NCBI RefSeq assembly: GCF_002105755.1
Contig: NZ_CP020821.1
Coordinates: forward strand, 124,001 to 188,000
Length of the DNA: 64,000 bases
Direction: 5' to 3'
DNA from: Mycobacterium colombiense CECT 3035
GTDB taxonomy: Bacteria; Actinomycetota; Actinomycetes; Mycobacteriales; Mycobacteriaceae
This document shows positions 11,413 to 20,632 of this stretch, one piece after another. The notes below the pieces were generated by a model that saw nothing but the letters and a program-made list of their open reading frames with translations, was not told the DNA's origin and searched no databases. Positions within the stretch are counted from its first letter, which is position 1; every line of letters begins with the position of its first letter. A program made the translations under genes and the position numbers.

Positions 11413-12969
11413 GTGTTTGAATCGCTGTCCGACCGTTTGACCGGTGCCCTTGCCGGGCTGCGCGGCAAGGGTCGATTGACCGACGCCGATATCGAGGCCA
11501 CCACCCGCGAGATCCGGCTGGCGCTGCTGGAAGCCGACGTGTCGCTGCCCGTGGTGCGCGCCTTCGTCACCCGGATCAAGGACCGCGCCAAGGGCGCCGA
11601 GGTGTCCGGCGCGCTCAATCCGGCGCAGCAGGTCGTCAAGATCGTCAACGAAGAACTCATCGGCATCCTGGGCGGCGAGACCCGCCAGCTGGCGTTCGCC
11701 AAGGCGCCGCCGACCGTGATCATGCTCGCGGGTCTGCAGGGTTCCGGTAAGACGTCGCTGGCCGGCAAGCTGGCCTCCTGGCTGCGCGGCCAGGGCCACA
11801 CCCCGCTGCTGGTGGCGTGCGACCTGCAGCGCCCGGCCGCGGTGAACCAGCTGCAGGTCGTCGGTGAGCGCGCCGGCGTGCCGGTGTTCGCGCCGCATCC
11901 CGGCGAGTCGCCCGGATCCGGCCCCGGCGATCCGGTCGCGGTCGCGGCCGCCGGACTCGCCGAGGCCCGGGCCAAGCACTTCGACGTCGTCATCGTCGAC
12001 ACCGCCGGCCGGCTGGGCATCGACGACGAGCTGATGTCGCAGGCCGCGGCGATCCGCGAGGCGATCAATCCCGACGAAGTCCTGTTCGTGCTCGACGCGA
12101 TGATCGGTCAGGACGCCGTCACCACCGCGGAGGCGTTCCGCGAGGGCGTCGGCTTCACCGGCGTGGTGCTGACCAAGCTGGACGGTGACGCCCGCGGTGG
12201 CGCGGCGCTCTCGGTTCGCGAGGTGACCGGCGTCCCAATCCTTTTCGCCTCCACCGGCGAGAAGCTGGAGGACTTCGACGTCTTCCACCCCGACCGGATG
12301 TCCAGCCGCATCCTGGGCATGGGCGACGTGCTGAGCCTGATCGAGCAGGCCGAGCAGGTCTTCGACGCCGAGCAGGCCGAGGCCGCCGCGGTCAAGATCG
12401 GCAGCGGCGAGCTCACGCTCGAGGACTTCCTGGAGCAGATGCTGGCCATCCGCAAGATGGGCCCGATCGGCAACCTGCTGGGCATGCTGCCCGGCGCCGG
12501 GCAGATGAAGGACGCGCTGGCCCAGGTCGACGACAGCCAGCTCGACCGCCTGCAGGCCATCATCCGCGGCATGACCCCCGCCGAGCGCGCCGACCCGAAG
12601 ATCATCAACGCGTCGCGGCGGCTGCGCATCGCCAACGGCTCGGGCGTCACGGTGTCCGAGGTCAACCAGCTGGTGGACCGCTTCTTCGAGGCCCGCAAGA
12701 TGATGTCGTCGATGCTCGGCGGCATGGGCATCCCCGGCATCGGCCGCAAGTCGGCGACGCGAAAGTCCAAGGGCGCCAAGGGTAAGGCGGGCAAGAAGGG
12801 CAAGAAGGCCGGACGCGGCCCGACGCCGCCGAAGGCGCGCAACCCGCTGATGCAGGGCATGCCGGCCGGATTCCCCGACCTGTCGCAGATGCCCGAAGGC
12901 CTCAACGAGCTGCCGCCCGGCCTGGCCGACTTCGACCTGTCCAAGCTGAAGTTCCCCGGAAAGAACTAG
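11413..12969 (+). CDS. ffh: Signal recognition particle protein Ffh (SRP54)
   Basis: GTPase subunit of SRP that binds signal sequences and 4.5S/6S RNA and hands ribosomes to FtsY. The 518 residues contain the helical N domain, the G domain (G1 GLQGSGKTSLAGKL, DTAGRLGIDDE, TKLDGDARGG) and a Met-rich M domain (residues about 330-440, MLAIRKMGPIGNLLGMLPG...SSMLGGMGIPG). A Lys/Gly-rich tail (KSKGAKGKAGKKGKKAGRG) ends it, common in actinobacterial Ffh. The start is GTG 11413. The frame is intact, in contrast to its partner ftsY. The amidohydrolase gene begins 7 nt after its stop. Confidence 0.97.
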   Translation: MFESLSDRLTGALAGLRGKGRLTDADIEATTREIRLALLEADVSLPVVRAFVTRIKDRAKGAEVSGALNPAQQVVKIVNEELIGILGGETRQLAFAKAPPTVIMLAGLQGSGKTSLAGKLASWLRGQGHTPLLVACDLQRPAAVNQLQVVGERAGVPVFAPHPGESPGSGPGDPVAVAAAGLAEARAKHFDVVIVDTAGRLGIDDELMSQAAAIREAINPDEVLFVLDAMIGQDAVTTAEAFREGVGFTGVVLTKLDGDARGGAALSVREVTGVPILFASTGEKLEDFDVFHPDRMSSRILGMGDVLSLIEQAEQVFDAEQAEAAAVKIGSGELTLEDFLEQMLAIRKMGPIGNLLGMLPGAGQMKDALAQVDDSQLDRLQAIIRGMTPAERADPKIINASRRLRIANGSGVTVSEVNQLVDRFFEARKMMSSMLGGMGIPGIGRKSATRKSKGAKGKAGKKGKKAGRGPTPPKARNPLMQGMPAGFPDLSQMPEGLNELPPGLADFDLSKLKFPGKN

Positions 12970-12976
12970 CCGCCCG

Positions 12977-14062
12977 GTGCGCATGCACGTGCGGGGCGTG
13001 GGGCTGCCCGACGAAACCGAGATCGAACTGTGGATCGTCGACGGCCGCATCAGCGCCGAACCGGTCGCCGGCGCCGACACCGTCTTCGACGGGGGCTGGA
13101 TCCTGCCCGGGCTGGTCGACGCCCACTGCCACGTCGGCCTCGGTGATCACGGCGAGATCCCGCTGGACGACGCAATCGCGCAGGCCGAGATCGAACGTGA
13201 CGTCGGCGCGCTGCTGTTGCGGGACTGCGGCTCGCCCACCGACACCCGCAGCCTCGACGACCGCGACGATCTGCCCCGCATCATCCGCGCCGGTAAGCAC
13301 CTGGCCAGACCCAAGCGGTACGCGGCGGGCTTCTCGCGCGAGCTGGACGACGAATGGCAGCTGCCCGACGCGGTGGCGCAGGAGGCGAAGCGCGGCGACG
13401 GCTGGGTCAAGCTGGTCGGCGACTGGATCGACCGCGGCGTCGGCGATCTGGCCCCGCTGTGGTCCGACGAGGTGCTCAAGGCCGCCATCGAGACGGCGCA
13501 CGCGCACGGTGCCCGGGTCACCGCGCACGTCTTCAGCGAGGACGCGCTGCCCGGCCTGATCAACGCCGGCATCGACTGCATCGAGCACGGCACCGGCCTG
13601 ACCGACGACACCATCGAGTTGATGGTCGAGCGCGGGACCGTGCTGGTCCCGACGCTGGTCAACATCGTGGAGAACTTCCCCGGGATCGCCGAGGCCGCCG
13701 CGAAGTATCCGGCGTACGCGGCACACATGCGCGACCTGCACGCTCGCGGCCTGTCCCGGATCGCCGCGGCCCGCGAGGCGGGCGTGCCGATCTACGCCGG
13801 CAGCGACGCGGGCACCATGGTGGCGCCCGGGCGCATCGCCGACGAGGTCGAGGCGCTCAAGAGCATCGGGATGACCCCGACAGACGCGCTGGGCGCGGCG
13901 TGCTGGGACGCGCGCCGCTGGCTCGGCCGGCCCGCCCTCGATCACGGCGCATCGGCGGACCTGCTGTGCTACTCGAGCGACCCGCGCTCGGGCGCCGCCG
14001 TGCTGAAGAGTCCCGACCTGATCATGCTGCGCGGCAAGATCTTTCGTTCACCGGCCGGTTAG
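12977..14062 (+). CDS. Amidohydrolase family protein (Rv2915c-like)
   Basis: Metal-dependent hydrolase of the amidohydrolase superfamily, 361 residues, substrate unknown. The first metal-binding motif is LVDAHCHVGLGDH. Later ligands include HGARVTAHVF, IDCIEHGTG and the Asp of YAGSDAGTM, as in imidazolonepropionase/prolidase-like members. Start GTG 12977 lies 7 nt after the ffh stop (an ATG two codons later is possible). It is probably co-transcribed with ffh, although no functional link is evident. No signal peptide is present. Confidence 0.88.
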   Translation: MRMHVRGVGLPDETEIELWIVDGRISAEPVAGADTVFDGGWILPGLVDAHCHVGLGDHGEIPLDDAIAQAEIERDVGALLLRDCGSPTDTRSLDDRDDLPRIIRAGKHLARPKRYAAGFSRELDDEWQLPDAVAQEAKRGDGWVKLVGDWIDRGVGDLAPLWSDEVLKAAIETAHAHGARVTAHVFSEDALPGLINAGIDCIEHGTGLTDDTIELMVERGTVLVPTLVNIVENFPGIAEAAAKYPAYAAHMRDLHARGLSRIAAAREAGVPIYAGSDAGTMVAPGRIADEVEALKSIGMTPTDALGAACWDARRWLGRPALDHGASADLLCYSSDPRSGAAVLKSPDLIMLRGKIFRSPAG

Positions 14063-14099
14063 CCGCGCGTCGCGGCGCGCGGGCGGATAGGATCGCCGA

Positions 14100-15734
14100 A
14101 TGTCGTTGCCCAGCGGCGCGAGCTTTGCCGGCTACATCGTGTCGCGAGGGCTGGGTTCAGGAGTGCGGGGTGAGGTCTACCTCGTCCAGGATCCCCAGTC
14201 GATGCGCCGGCAGGCGTTGAAGGTGCTGTCCGGCGAACTGTCGGCGGACCCCGATTTCAAGGCGCGGTTCCGGGAGGAAACCCCGATCGTCGTCAACCTG
14301 CACTACCCCCACATCGTCGAGGTGCACGAGCGCGGCCAGTTCGACGGGCGGCTCTACGTCGCGATGGAATACATCGAAGGCACCAGCGCCGCCCAGCTCA
14401 TGACCGACCGGTTCCCGGCCGTGTCGCCGGCCGACGAGGTGCTGACCATGGTCACCGCCGTCGCCGGCGCCCTCGACTACGGCCACCTGCGCGGGCTGAC
14501 GCACCGCGACGTGAAACCGGCCAACATCCTGCTGACCGATCGTGCCGGCGGAAAACAACGAATCCTGTTGACCGATTTCGGCATAGCCCGCCAACTCGCC
14601 CATGCAGCTGTCGACGCGACACATGTCAGTGTTGCTTACGCGGCACCGGAACAGTTGAGTGGCGGCGACGTCGACGGGCGTGCCGACCAGTACGCGTTGG
14701 CGGCCACCGCATTTCACCTGCTGACCGGCACGCCGCCGGTTGCGCATGCCGACCCCGCGGCCGCGCTGCGCCGGCACCGCGACGGCAAGCTGCCGCGGCT
14801 CAGCGACCAGCGTCCCGAGCTGGCGCACCTGGACAGCGTCTTCGCCAAGGCGCTCGCCGAACGACCCGAGGACCGATTCGAAACCTGCCACGACTTTGCC
14901 CAGGCGGCAAGCGAACTGGCGGGCCTGTCGACGGGTGTACGCCCCGAACCCGAAGCCGACCCTGAGTCGGACGACGACGAAACGGACACGGCGGCAGTGC
15001 CGGAGGGCGTCGCGGCCACGACGCCTGAACCGGACGTGCCCCGCAAGCGCGGGCCGCGAAAGCTCTTGGTGGGTGCCGCGGTGGTGGCACTCGTCGCGGG
15101 GGCGCTGGTTGCGGGCATCGCCATCGGGCGCCACACCGGCACCACGCCCAAGCGGGTCGCCGCTGCGGCGCCGACCACACCGGCGCCCCGGCCCGCCCCA
15201 CTCGACGGCAGCTACCGCATCGAGGCCCAGCGCACCAAGCAGACCTACAACTACGTCGCCGATCCGCAGCCGCCGGACGTCAGTACGTGGTGGGCGTTCC
15301 GGTCGTCGTGCACACAGAAGGGCTGCTCGGCCGCCGCGATGCAGCTCGACGACAACGACCACGTCCAGGCAATGTCACCGGGCGGGGGATCCCTCTTCAT
15401 GCAATTCGCGGACGGCGAGTGGCAGTCCGCGCCGGTGGACCTCGACTTCCCGTGCGTGGGTCCGGACGGATCGCAGTCCGCCCAGAGCACGACGATGGTG
15501 CTGGCGTTGCGACCGCAGCCCAACGGGGAGTTCGTCGGCGAGGAGGTCGTCACCGTGCGAACGGATGAGTGCGGCCAGCGGTCGGCCGTGATCAGGGTGC
15601 CCACGGTGGCGCGCCGGACGGGCGAGGTGCCGCCGGCCGTGGCCGTGCCGGAGCCCGGCTCGGGCCCGCAGAGCCCGGAGCTGCACCCGCCGAGCGCCGC
15701 GCCGACGGCGGCGCCGTTTCGGCCTCAGAACTGA
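14100..15734 (+). CDS. pknI: Membrane serine/threonine protein kinase PknI
   Basis: Hanks-type kinase, 544 residues. The glycine loop is degenerate (GLGSGVRGEVYLV), the ATP Lys is about residue 41 (ALKVL), the catalytic loop HRDVKPANIL is at 135-144 and DFGIA at 159-163. The activation segment is short (VDATHVSVAYAAPEQ), as in PknI. An acidic juxtamembrane linker leads to one transmembrane helix at about 320-342 (LVGAAVVALVAGALVAG) and an extracytoplasmic domain of about 200 residues with two cysteines close together (SSCTQKGC). PknI of M. tuberculosis is linked to growth control and interacts with cell-division/peptidoglycan proteins in published work. The position after the amidohydrolase matches that genome. 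Confidence 0.93.
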   Translation: MSLPSGASFAGYIVSRGLGSGVRGEVYLVQDPQSMRRQALKVLSGELSADPDFKARFREETPIVVNLHYPHIVEVHERGQFDGRLYVAMEYIEGTSAAQLMTDRFPAVSPADEVLTMVTAVAGALDYGHLRGLTHRDVKPANILLTDRAGGKQRILLTDFGIARQLAHAAVDATHVSVAYAAPEQLSGGDVDGRADQYALAATAFHLLTGTPPVAHADPAAALRRHRDGKLPRLSDQRPELAHLDSVFAKALAERPEDRFETCHDFAQAASELAGLSTGVRPEPEADPESDDDETDTAAVPEGVAATTPEPDVPRKRGPRKLLVGAAVVALVAGALVAGIAIGRHTGTTPKRVAAAAPTTPAPRPAPLDGSYRIEAQRTKQTYNYVADPQPPDVSTWWAFRSSCTQKGCSAAAMQLDDNDHVQAMSPGGGSLFMQFADGEWQSAPVDLDFPCVGPDGSQSAQSTTMVLALRPQPNGEFVGEEVVTVRTDECGQRSAVIRVPTVARRTGEVPPAVAVPEPGSGPQSPELHPPSAAPTAAPFRPQN

Positions 15735-15758
15735 TCGATGACCGGATGAGCCGGCAGC

Positions 15759-15788
15759 TTTACCGGGTCGGCGTGTCGCCCCGGTAAA
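15759..15788 (+). terminator. Hairpin after pknI
   Basis: Perfect 9-bp arms TTTACCGGG (15759-15767) and CCCGGTAAA (15780-15788) with a 12-nt loop, 24 nt after the pknI stop. There is no U tract, so termination strength is uncertain. A -10-like TATGTT (about 15809) follows and may start transcription of the next gene. Confidence 0.5.
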
Positions 15789-15848
15789 AGATTGCGAGTG
15801 ATCGCTATCTATGTTAGCGTTCCGGGCATCGACGACATGGAGGAAACC

Positions 15849-17657
15849 ATGGCCTACGACGTGATCATTCGCGACGGATTGTGGTTCGACGGCACGGGCA
15901 GCGCCCCGCTGACGCGCACGCTCGGCATCCGCGACGGCGTCGTGGCCACGGTGTCCGCCGAGCCGCTGGACGAGACCGGGTGCCCCGAGGTGATCGACGC
16001 GGCCGGCAAGTGGGTGGTGCCGGGGTTCCTCGACGTGCACACCCACTACGACGCCGAGGTGCTGCTGGATCCCGGACTGCGCGAGTCGGTGCGCCACGGC
16101 GTCACCACGGTGCTGCTGGGCAACTGTTCGTTGTCGACGGTGTACGCCGATTCCCAGGACGCCGCCGACCTGTTCAGCCGGGTGGAGGCGGTGCCGCGCG
16201 AATACGTCTTCGGCGCCTTGGATGCCAACCGGACCTGGTCGACGGCCGAGGAGTACATCAAGGCGATCGACGCCCTGCCGCTGGGGCCCAATATCGGTTC
16301 GCTGCTTGGCCATTCGGATCTGCGGACCGCGGTGCTCGGGTTGGATCGGGCCACCGACGCGACCGTGCGGCCCACCGAGGGCGAGCTGCAGAAGATGGCC
16401 GGCCTGCTCGACGAGGCCCTCGACGCCGGCATGCTCGGCATGTCCGGGATGGACGCCCCGATCGACAAACTCGACGGTGAGCGGTTCCGGTCGCGCGCCC
16501 TGCCGTCCACCTTCGCGACGTGGCGGGAGCGGCGCAGGCTGATCAAGGTGCTGCGCAAGCGGCGCCGCATTCTGCAGAGCGCCCCCAACGTGGCTAAGCC
16601 GTCGACGGGGATGCTGTTCTTCCTGGCCAGCAGCCGGATACTCAACTGGGGCAAGGGCGTTCGGATGAGTATGCTGGTTTCCGCCGACGCCAAATCGATG
16701 CCCCTGTCGGTCTATGTGTTCGGCCCGGGCACGCGCCTGCTCAACAGGCTGCTGGGTTCCCAGGTGAAATTCCAGCACCTGCCGGTGCCCTTCGAGTTGT
16801 ACTCCGACGGAATCGACCTGCCGGTCTTCGAGGAGTTCGGCGCCGGGACGGCGGGCCTGCACCTGCGGGACCAGTTGGAGCGCAACGAGTTACTGGCGGA
16901 CAAGGACTACCGCCGGCGCTTCCGGCGCGAGTTCGACCGCGTCAAGCTCGGGCCGTCGCTGTGGCACCGTGACTTCCACGACGCGGTCATCGTCGAATGC
17001 CCGGATAAGTCGTTGATCGGCAAGAGCTTCGGCGCGATCGCCGACGAGCGCAAGCTGCACCCGCTCGACGCGTTCCTGGACGTGCTCGTCGAGAACGGTG
17101 AACGCAATGTCCGGTGGACGACCGTCGTCGCCAACCACCGCCCGAAGCTGCTGGACGCGCTCGCCACCGAAAACAGCGTGCACATGGGCTTCTCGGATGC
17201 CGGTGCGCACCTGCGCAACATGGCGTTCTACAACTTCGCGCTGCGGATGCTCAAGCGCACCCGGGACGCCTACCGCGCGGGCGTGCCCTTCATGTCGATC
17301 GAACACGCCGTGCACCGCCTCACCGGGGAACTGGCCGAGTGGTTCGGCATCGACGCCGGCACGCTACGGCAGGGCGACCGCGCCGACTTCGTGGTGATCG
17401 ACCCGGCCGGGCTCGACGGCTCCGTCGACGGCTACCACGAGGAGGCGGTGCCGTTCTACGGCGGCCTGCGGCGCATGGTCAACCGCAACGACGACGCCGT
17501 GGTCGCCACCGGCGTGGGTGGCGTGGTCGTCTTCGGCGGAAGCCATGCCAAAGGCGAATTCCGGGACGGCTACGGGCAATCCGTGCGGTCGGGCCGCTAC
17601 CTGCGGGCGGGGGAGCGCGCCCGCCGGGACAGCGGCGCGCTGGGCGTCACCGCCTGA
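15849..17657 (+). CDS. N-acyl-D-amino-acid deacylase-like amidohydrolase (Rv2913c-like)
   Basis: Zinc amidohydrolase of the D-aminoacylase group, 602 residues. The motif GFLDVHTHYDAEVLLDPGLR carries the HxH metal ligands, VTTVLLGNCS follows, and the late SDAGAHLRN contains the conserved active-site Asp. ATG 15849 has a good GGAGGAAA (15839-15846); the frame extends upstream to 15792 without a better site. The true substrate (N-acyl-D-amino acids or another cyclic amide) cannot be read from sequence. The TetR gene starts one nucleotide after its stop, so the two are probably one operon and the regulator may control this enzyme. Confidence 0.9.
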   Translation: MAYDVIIRDGLWFDGTGSAPLTRTLGIRDGVVATVSAEPLDETGCPEVIDAAGKWVVPGFLDVHTHYDAEVLLDPGLRESVRHGVTTVLLGNCSLSTVYADSQDAADLFSRVEAVPREYVFGALDANRTWSTAEEYIKAIDALPLGPNIGSLLGHSDLRTAVLGLDRATDATVRPTEGELQKMAGLLDEALDAGMLGMSGMDAPIDKLDGERFRSRALPSTFATWRERRRLIKVLRKRRRILQSAPNVAKPSTGMLFFLASSRILNWGKGVRMSMLVSADAKSMPLSVYVFGPGTRLLNRLLGSQVKFQHLPVPFELYSDGIDLPVFEEFGAGTAGLHLRDQLERNELLADKDYRRRFRREFDRVKLGPSLWHRDFHDAVIVECPDKSLIGKSFGAIADERKLHPLDAFLDVLVENGERNVRWTTVVANHRPKLLDALATENSVHMGFSDAGAHLRNMAFYNFALRMLKRTRDAYRAGVPFMSIEHAVHRLTGELAEWFGIDAGTLRQGDRADFVVIDPAGLDGSVDGYHEEAVPFYGGLRRMVNRNDDAVVATGVGGVVVFGGSHAKGEFRDGYGQSVRSGRYLRAGERARRDSGALGVTA

Positions 17658-17658
17658 C

Positions 17659-18255
17659 ATGGCCAGAACCCAGCAGCAGCGCCGCGAGGAAACCGTCGGA
17701 CGGCTCATCGACGCCTGCATCGCCACCATCATCGAGGTCGGCTACGCCCGCGCGTCCGCCGCGGTGATCACCAAGCGGGCCGGGGTGTCGGTGGGCGCGC
17801 TGTTCCGCCACTTCGACACCATGGGCGATTTCATGGCGGCCACGGCGTCCGAGGTGTTGCGCCGCCAGCTGGACTCGTTCACCAAGGGCGTCGCCGAGAT
17901 ACCCGCCGACCGGCCGGCGCTGGAAGCCGCGCTGGGCATCCTGCGCGACATCACCAGCGGCCCGGCCAATGCCGTCATCTATGAACTGCTGGTCGCCGCC
18001 CGCACCGACGAAAAGCTCAGGGAGACTTTGCAACACGAGCTGGGGCAGTACGCCGCGAAAATCCACGACGCGGCCCGCGCGCTCCCGGGCGCCGAGCGGT
18101 TCCCCGAGGACACCTTCCCGGTGTTCGTCGCGCTGATGACCAACGTGTTCGACGGCGCCGCCGTGGTGGAAGGCGTTCTGCCGCAACCGGAGATCGCGGC
18201 CCAGCGGATCCCGGTGCTGATGGCGCTGCTGACCGCGGCGCTGCCCGAAAACTGA
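17659..18255 (+). CDS. TetR family transcriptional regulator (Rv2912c-like)
   Basis: A one-component repressor-type regulator, 198 residues. The N-terminal helix-turn-helix reads VGRLIDACIATIIEVGYARAS...ITKRAGVSVGALFRHFDTMGDFMAA, the TetR signature. The C-terminal domain is an all-helical ligand-binding/dimer region with no recognised ligand. ATG 17659 directly follows the TGA of the deacylase-like gene. No operator palindrome was identified next to it, so its targets are unknown; the adjacent amidohydrolase is the obvious candidate. It converges on dacB2. Confidence 0.92.
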   Translation: MARTQQQRREETVGRLIDACIATIIEVGYARASAAVITKRAGVSVGALFRHFDTMGDFMAATASEVLRRQLDSFTKGVAEIPADRPALEAALGILRDITSGPANAVIYELLVAARTDEKLRETLQHELGQYAAKIHDAARALPGAERFPEDTFPVFVALMTNVFDGAAVVEGVLPQPEIAAQRIPVLMALLTAALPEN

Positions 18256-18264
18256 CGAGAACGG

Positions 18265-19158
18265 TTACAGCGAGCCGATGCTGGACTGCGGGCTCTGCGC
18301 GAATCCCCAGTCGAACAGCGTCGCCGCCTGATCCCAATACGTCGGTCCGCCCTCTTTGATCAGCCCGTACATCATGGCGATCACCAGCCGGCGGCCGCCG
18401 CGCGCTGCGGCCCCGACGAAGGTCTTGCGGGCGGCGTTGGTGAACCCGGTCTTGCCGCCGATGGCGCCGGGATAGCGCTGCAACAGCTCGTCCTGGTTGG
18501 TGATCGGGTGATCGCCGTTATCGCCGGGGAACATCGCCGACGGCTCGGCGGTGATCTGCGCGAACACCGGGTTGGCCATCGCCGCGCGGAAGATGACCGC
18601 CAGGTCATGGGCCGTGGACGCGCCCGACCCCCCGGGGCCGTCCAGGCCGGACGGGGTCGCGGCATGCGTGTTGGTGGCGCCGAGCGAGGCCGCCTTGGCG
18701 TTCATCTTGGCCACGGTGACGTCGGGGCCGCCGAGCATGTGCGCCAGCGTGTTTGCCGCGTCGTTGCCCGAGACCAGCAGCAGGCCGTCGAGCAGTTGGC
18801 GGGCGGTGTAGGTGCGGCCCGCTTTGACCCCGACGCAGTTGCACTCCACCTGGGTGTCGGCGACGTCGGCGACCACCGTGGAGTCCAGGCTCACCGAGTC
18901 CAGCACCACCTGGGCCAACAGGGTCTTGATGGTGCTCGCCGGCGGGTGCGGCACGTTCTGGTCGCGGCCGGCCAACACCTGACCGCTGTCCAGGTCGGCG
19001 ACGATCCAGGTTTGCGCCGGCCCGTCGGGAATGGGGAGCGAGCCGACCGGTTGGCTGTTGTCGGCCCACGCGGTGGACATCGCGACGGTGGCGGTGCAGG
19101 TACCGAGGGCGAACAGGGTGGCGGCCATCCTGAACCCCAGGGCCGTGAGCTTCCGCAT
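18265..19158 (-). CDS. dacB2: D-alanyl-D-alanine carboxypeptidase DacB2
   Basis: Secreted class A-type low-molecular-weight penicillin-binding protein (S11 family) that trims peptidoglycan pentapeptides, 297 residues. An N-terminal signal peptide (LGFRMAATLFALGTCTATVA, cleavage near AWA-D) is followed by the catalytic triad of motifs: STIK (about 75-78), SGN (about 130-132) and KTG in GGKTGFTNAARK. ATG 19158 places the signal peptide correctly; an in-frame extension to 19218 would overlap the divergent gene's start. The divergent gap to the SnoaL-like gene is only 58 bp, so the two promoters must overlap or share elements. Confidence 0.95.
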   Translation of the reverse strand: MRKLTALGFRMAATLFALGTCTATVAMSTAWADNSQPVGSLPIPDGPAQTWIVADLDSGQVLAGRDQNVPHPPASTIKTLLAQVVLDSVSLDSTVVADVADTQVECNCVGVKAGRTYTARQLLDGLLLVSGNDAANTLAHMLGGPDVTVAKMNAKAASLGATNTHAATPSGLDGPGGSGASTAHDLAVIFRAAMANPVFAQITAEPSAMFPGDNGDHPITNQDELLQRYPGAIGGKTGFTNAARKTFVGAAARGGRRLVIAMMYGLIKEGGPTYWDQAATLFDWGFAQSPQSSIGSL

Positions 19159-19216
19159 GGCCGCAAAGTCTAACTTCCGCCCCTGTCCGAGGCGGATCTT
19201 CAGTACTGTCCGATGC

Positions 19217-19648
19217 ATGTTGAGCCTGGAAGAGATCTCGGATCGGCTCGAGATCCAGCAGCTTCTGGTGGATTACTCCACCGCCATCGACAACCGGCGA
19301 TTCGACGACCTGGACGACGTCTTCACGCCGGATGCCTACATCGATTACACGGCGTTAGGCGGCATCGAGGGTCAATACCCGGAGGTCAAGAAGTGGCTGG
19401 CCGAGGTACTGCCCAACTTCCCGGTGTACGCACACATGCTGGGTAACTTCTCGGTCCAGATCGACGGCGACACGGCCTCGTCACGGGTGATCTGCTTCAA
19501 CCCGATGGTGCTCGGTGGCACCAAGGACGGCGACGAGGAAAAAGCGCTGTTCTGCGGACTCTGGTACGACGACGAGTTCGTGCGCACGCCCGACGGCTGG
19601 CGCATGAGCCGGCGGGCCGAGACCAAGGTCTTCCAGAAAGTGATGTGA
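19217..19648 (+). CDS. SnoaL-like/nuclear transport factor 2-fold protein (Rv2910c-like)
   Basis: Conserved 143-residue protein of the SnoaL-like (NTF2-fold) superfamily. The N-terminus EISDRLEIQQLLVDYSTAIDNRRFDDLDDVF is the standard opening of this family, which includes polyketide cyclases, dehydratases and many uncharacterised proteins. No signal peptide or membrane segment is present. The function cannot be assigned; a His/Asp pair (DDLDDVFTPDAYIDY, YAHMLGNF) could form an active site. It is transcribed away from dacB2 and towards rpsP; the rpsP promoter region begins about 50 nt downstream. Confidence 0.85.
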   Translation: MLSLEEISDRLEIQQLLVDYSTAIDNRRFDDLDDVFTPDAYIDYTALGGIEGQYPEVKKWLAEVLPNFPVYAHMLGNFSVQIDGDTASSRVICFNPMVLGGTKDGDEEKALFCGLWYDDEFVRTPDGWRMSRRAETKVFQKVM

Positions 19649-19696
19649 CCCCGGGGTCCGGCCGCGGGTCGCGCGATTTCTGCTCATCGCGCCTGT

Positions 19697-19707
19697 TCTG
19701 GCACAAT
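19697..19707 (+). promoter_or_regulatory. Candidate rpsP promoter core (TCTGGCACAAT)
   Basis: The sequence TCTGGCACAAT lies about 120 nt before rpsP and is identical to 23050-23060 before rplS. Both sites have a GATTT...GC stretch about 20 nt upstream in the -35 zone. The CACAAT end is in the position of a -10 hexamer. This is promoter assignment by repetition only; no start site is known to me. Confidence 0.5.
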
Positions 19708-19829
19708 GGGCGGCTGTCCGCCGAGCGATCACGCATCGCCGACCGGTCACACACGCGAGGCAAAACCGGATCCGGGCATCCCGCCCCGATCGCTGAATTG
19801 CAGCGTGACACACACAGGAGCGCTCAACC

Positions 19830-20357
19830 ATGGCTGTCAAGATCAAGCTCACCCGGCTTGGCAAGATCCGCAATCCCCAGTACCGCATCGCCGTCGCCGA
19901 CGCACGCACCCGGCGCGACGGCCGCTCCATCGAGGTCATCGGCCGGTATCACCCGAAGGAAGAGCCGAGCCTGATCGAGATCGACTCCGAGCGCGCGCAG
20001 TACTGGCTGTCCGTCGGGGCTCAGCCCACCGAGCCGGTCCGCAAGCTGCTGCAGATCACCGGCGACTGGCAGAAGTTCAAGGGCCTGCCCGGCGCCGAGG
20101 GCCGCCTGAAGGTCGCCCCCGCCAAGCCCAGCAAGCTGGAGCTGTTCAACGCCGCGCTGGCCGACGCCGACGGCGGACCGACCACCGAGGCCGCGAAGCC
20201 GAAGAAGAAGACCCCGGCCAAGAAGGCCGCCAAGGGCGCGGACGAGGCCGCCGAGACTCCGGCCGAGGCCGCCGCCGAGGTTCCCGCCGAGACCGCCGCG
20301 CAGGCCGAGGCGCCCGCCCAGGGCGGCGAGCAGGCCGAGCCGACCACCGAGAGCTGA
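19830..20357 (+). CDS. rpsP: 30S ribosomal protein S16
   Basis: Primary 16S rRNA-binding protein of the small subunit, 175 residues. The conserved S16 core occupies about residues 1-110 ([39 protein letters not shown]). It is followed by an Ala/Glu/Lys-rich tail of about 65 residues, a typical actinobacterial extension; many bacterial S16 proteins are only about 80-90 residues. ATG 19830 matches the universal start. It heads rpsP-khpA-rimM-trmD, a conserved ribosome-maturation operon, with gaps of 8, 24 and 9 nt. An approximately 120-nt leader follows the candidate promoter at 19697. Confidence 0.97.
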   Translation: MAVKIKLTRLGKIRNPQYRIAVADARTRRDGRSIEVIGRYHPKEEPSLIEIDSERAQYWLSVGAQPTEPVRKLLQITGDWQKFKGLPGAEGRLKVAPAKPSKLELFNAALADADGGPTTEAAKPKKKTPAKKAAKGADEAAETPAEAAAEVPAETAAQAEAPAQGGEQAEPTTES

Positions 20358-20365
20358 CCGCGGCG

Positions 20366-20608
20366 ATGAGTACGGTTGTCGTTGACGCTGTTGAGCACCT
20401 GGTCCGCGGGATCGTCGACAATCCCGATGACGTCCGGGTCGACATGGTGACCAGCCGCCGCGGGCGGACGGTCGAGGTTCACGTCCATCCCGACGACCTG
20501 GGCAAGGTGATCGGCCGCGGGGGTCGCACCGCGACCGCACTGCGCACCCTGGTCGCCGGCATCGGCGGTCGCGGCATCCGCGTCGACGTGGTGGACACCG
20601 ACCAGTAG
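20366..20608 (+). CDS. khpA: KH-domain RNA-binding protein KhpA
   Basis: Small RNA-binding protein, 80 residues, consisting of a single type II KH domain with the GxxG loop VIGRGGRTA. KhpA (with KhpB/EloR in firmicutes) binds many RNAs and affects cell elongation; in rpsP-rimM-trmD operons it is almost always present. ATG 20366 lies 8 nt after the rpsP stop. Role inferred from family and context. Confidence 0.93.
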   Translation: MSTVVVDAVEHLVRGIVDNPDDVRVDMVTSRRGRTVEVHVHPDDLGKVIGRGGRTATALRTLVAGIGGRGIRVDVVDTDQ

Positions 20609-20632
20609 GCCGGCGCTGCTCATGGAACTCCC

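Noticed and set aside
10372..13080. Upstream extension of the reverse-strand helicase frame to 13080
   Set aside because: The extension is antisense to ffh and the hydrolase and has no protein-like sequence; GTG 10371 is the plausible start.
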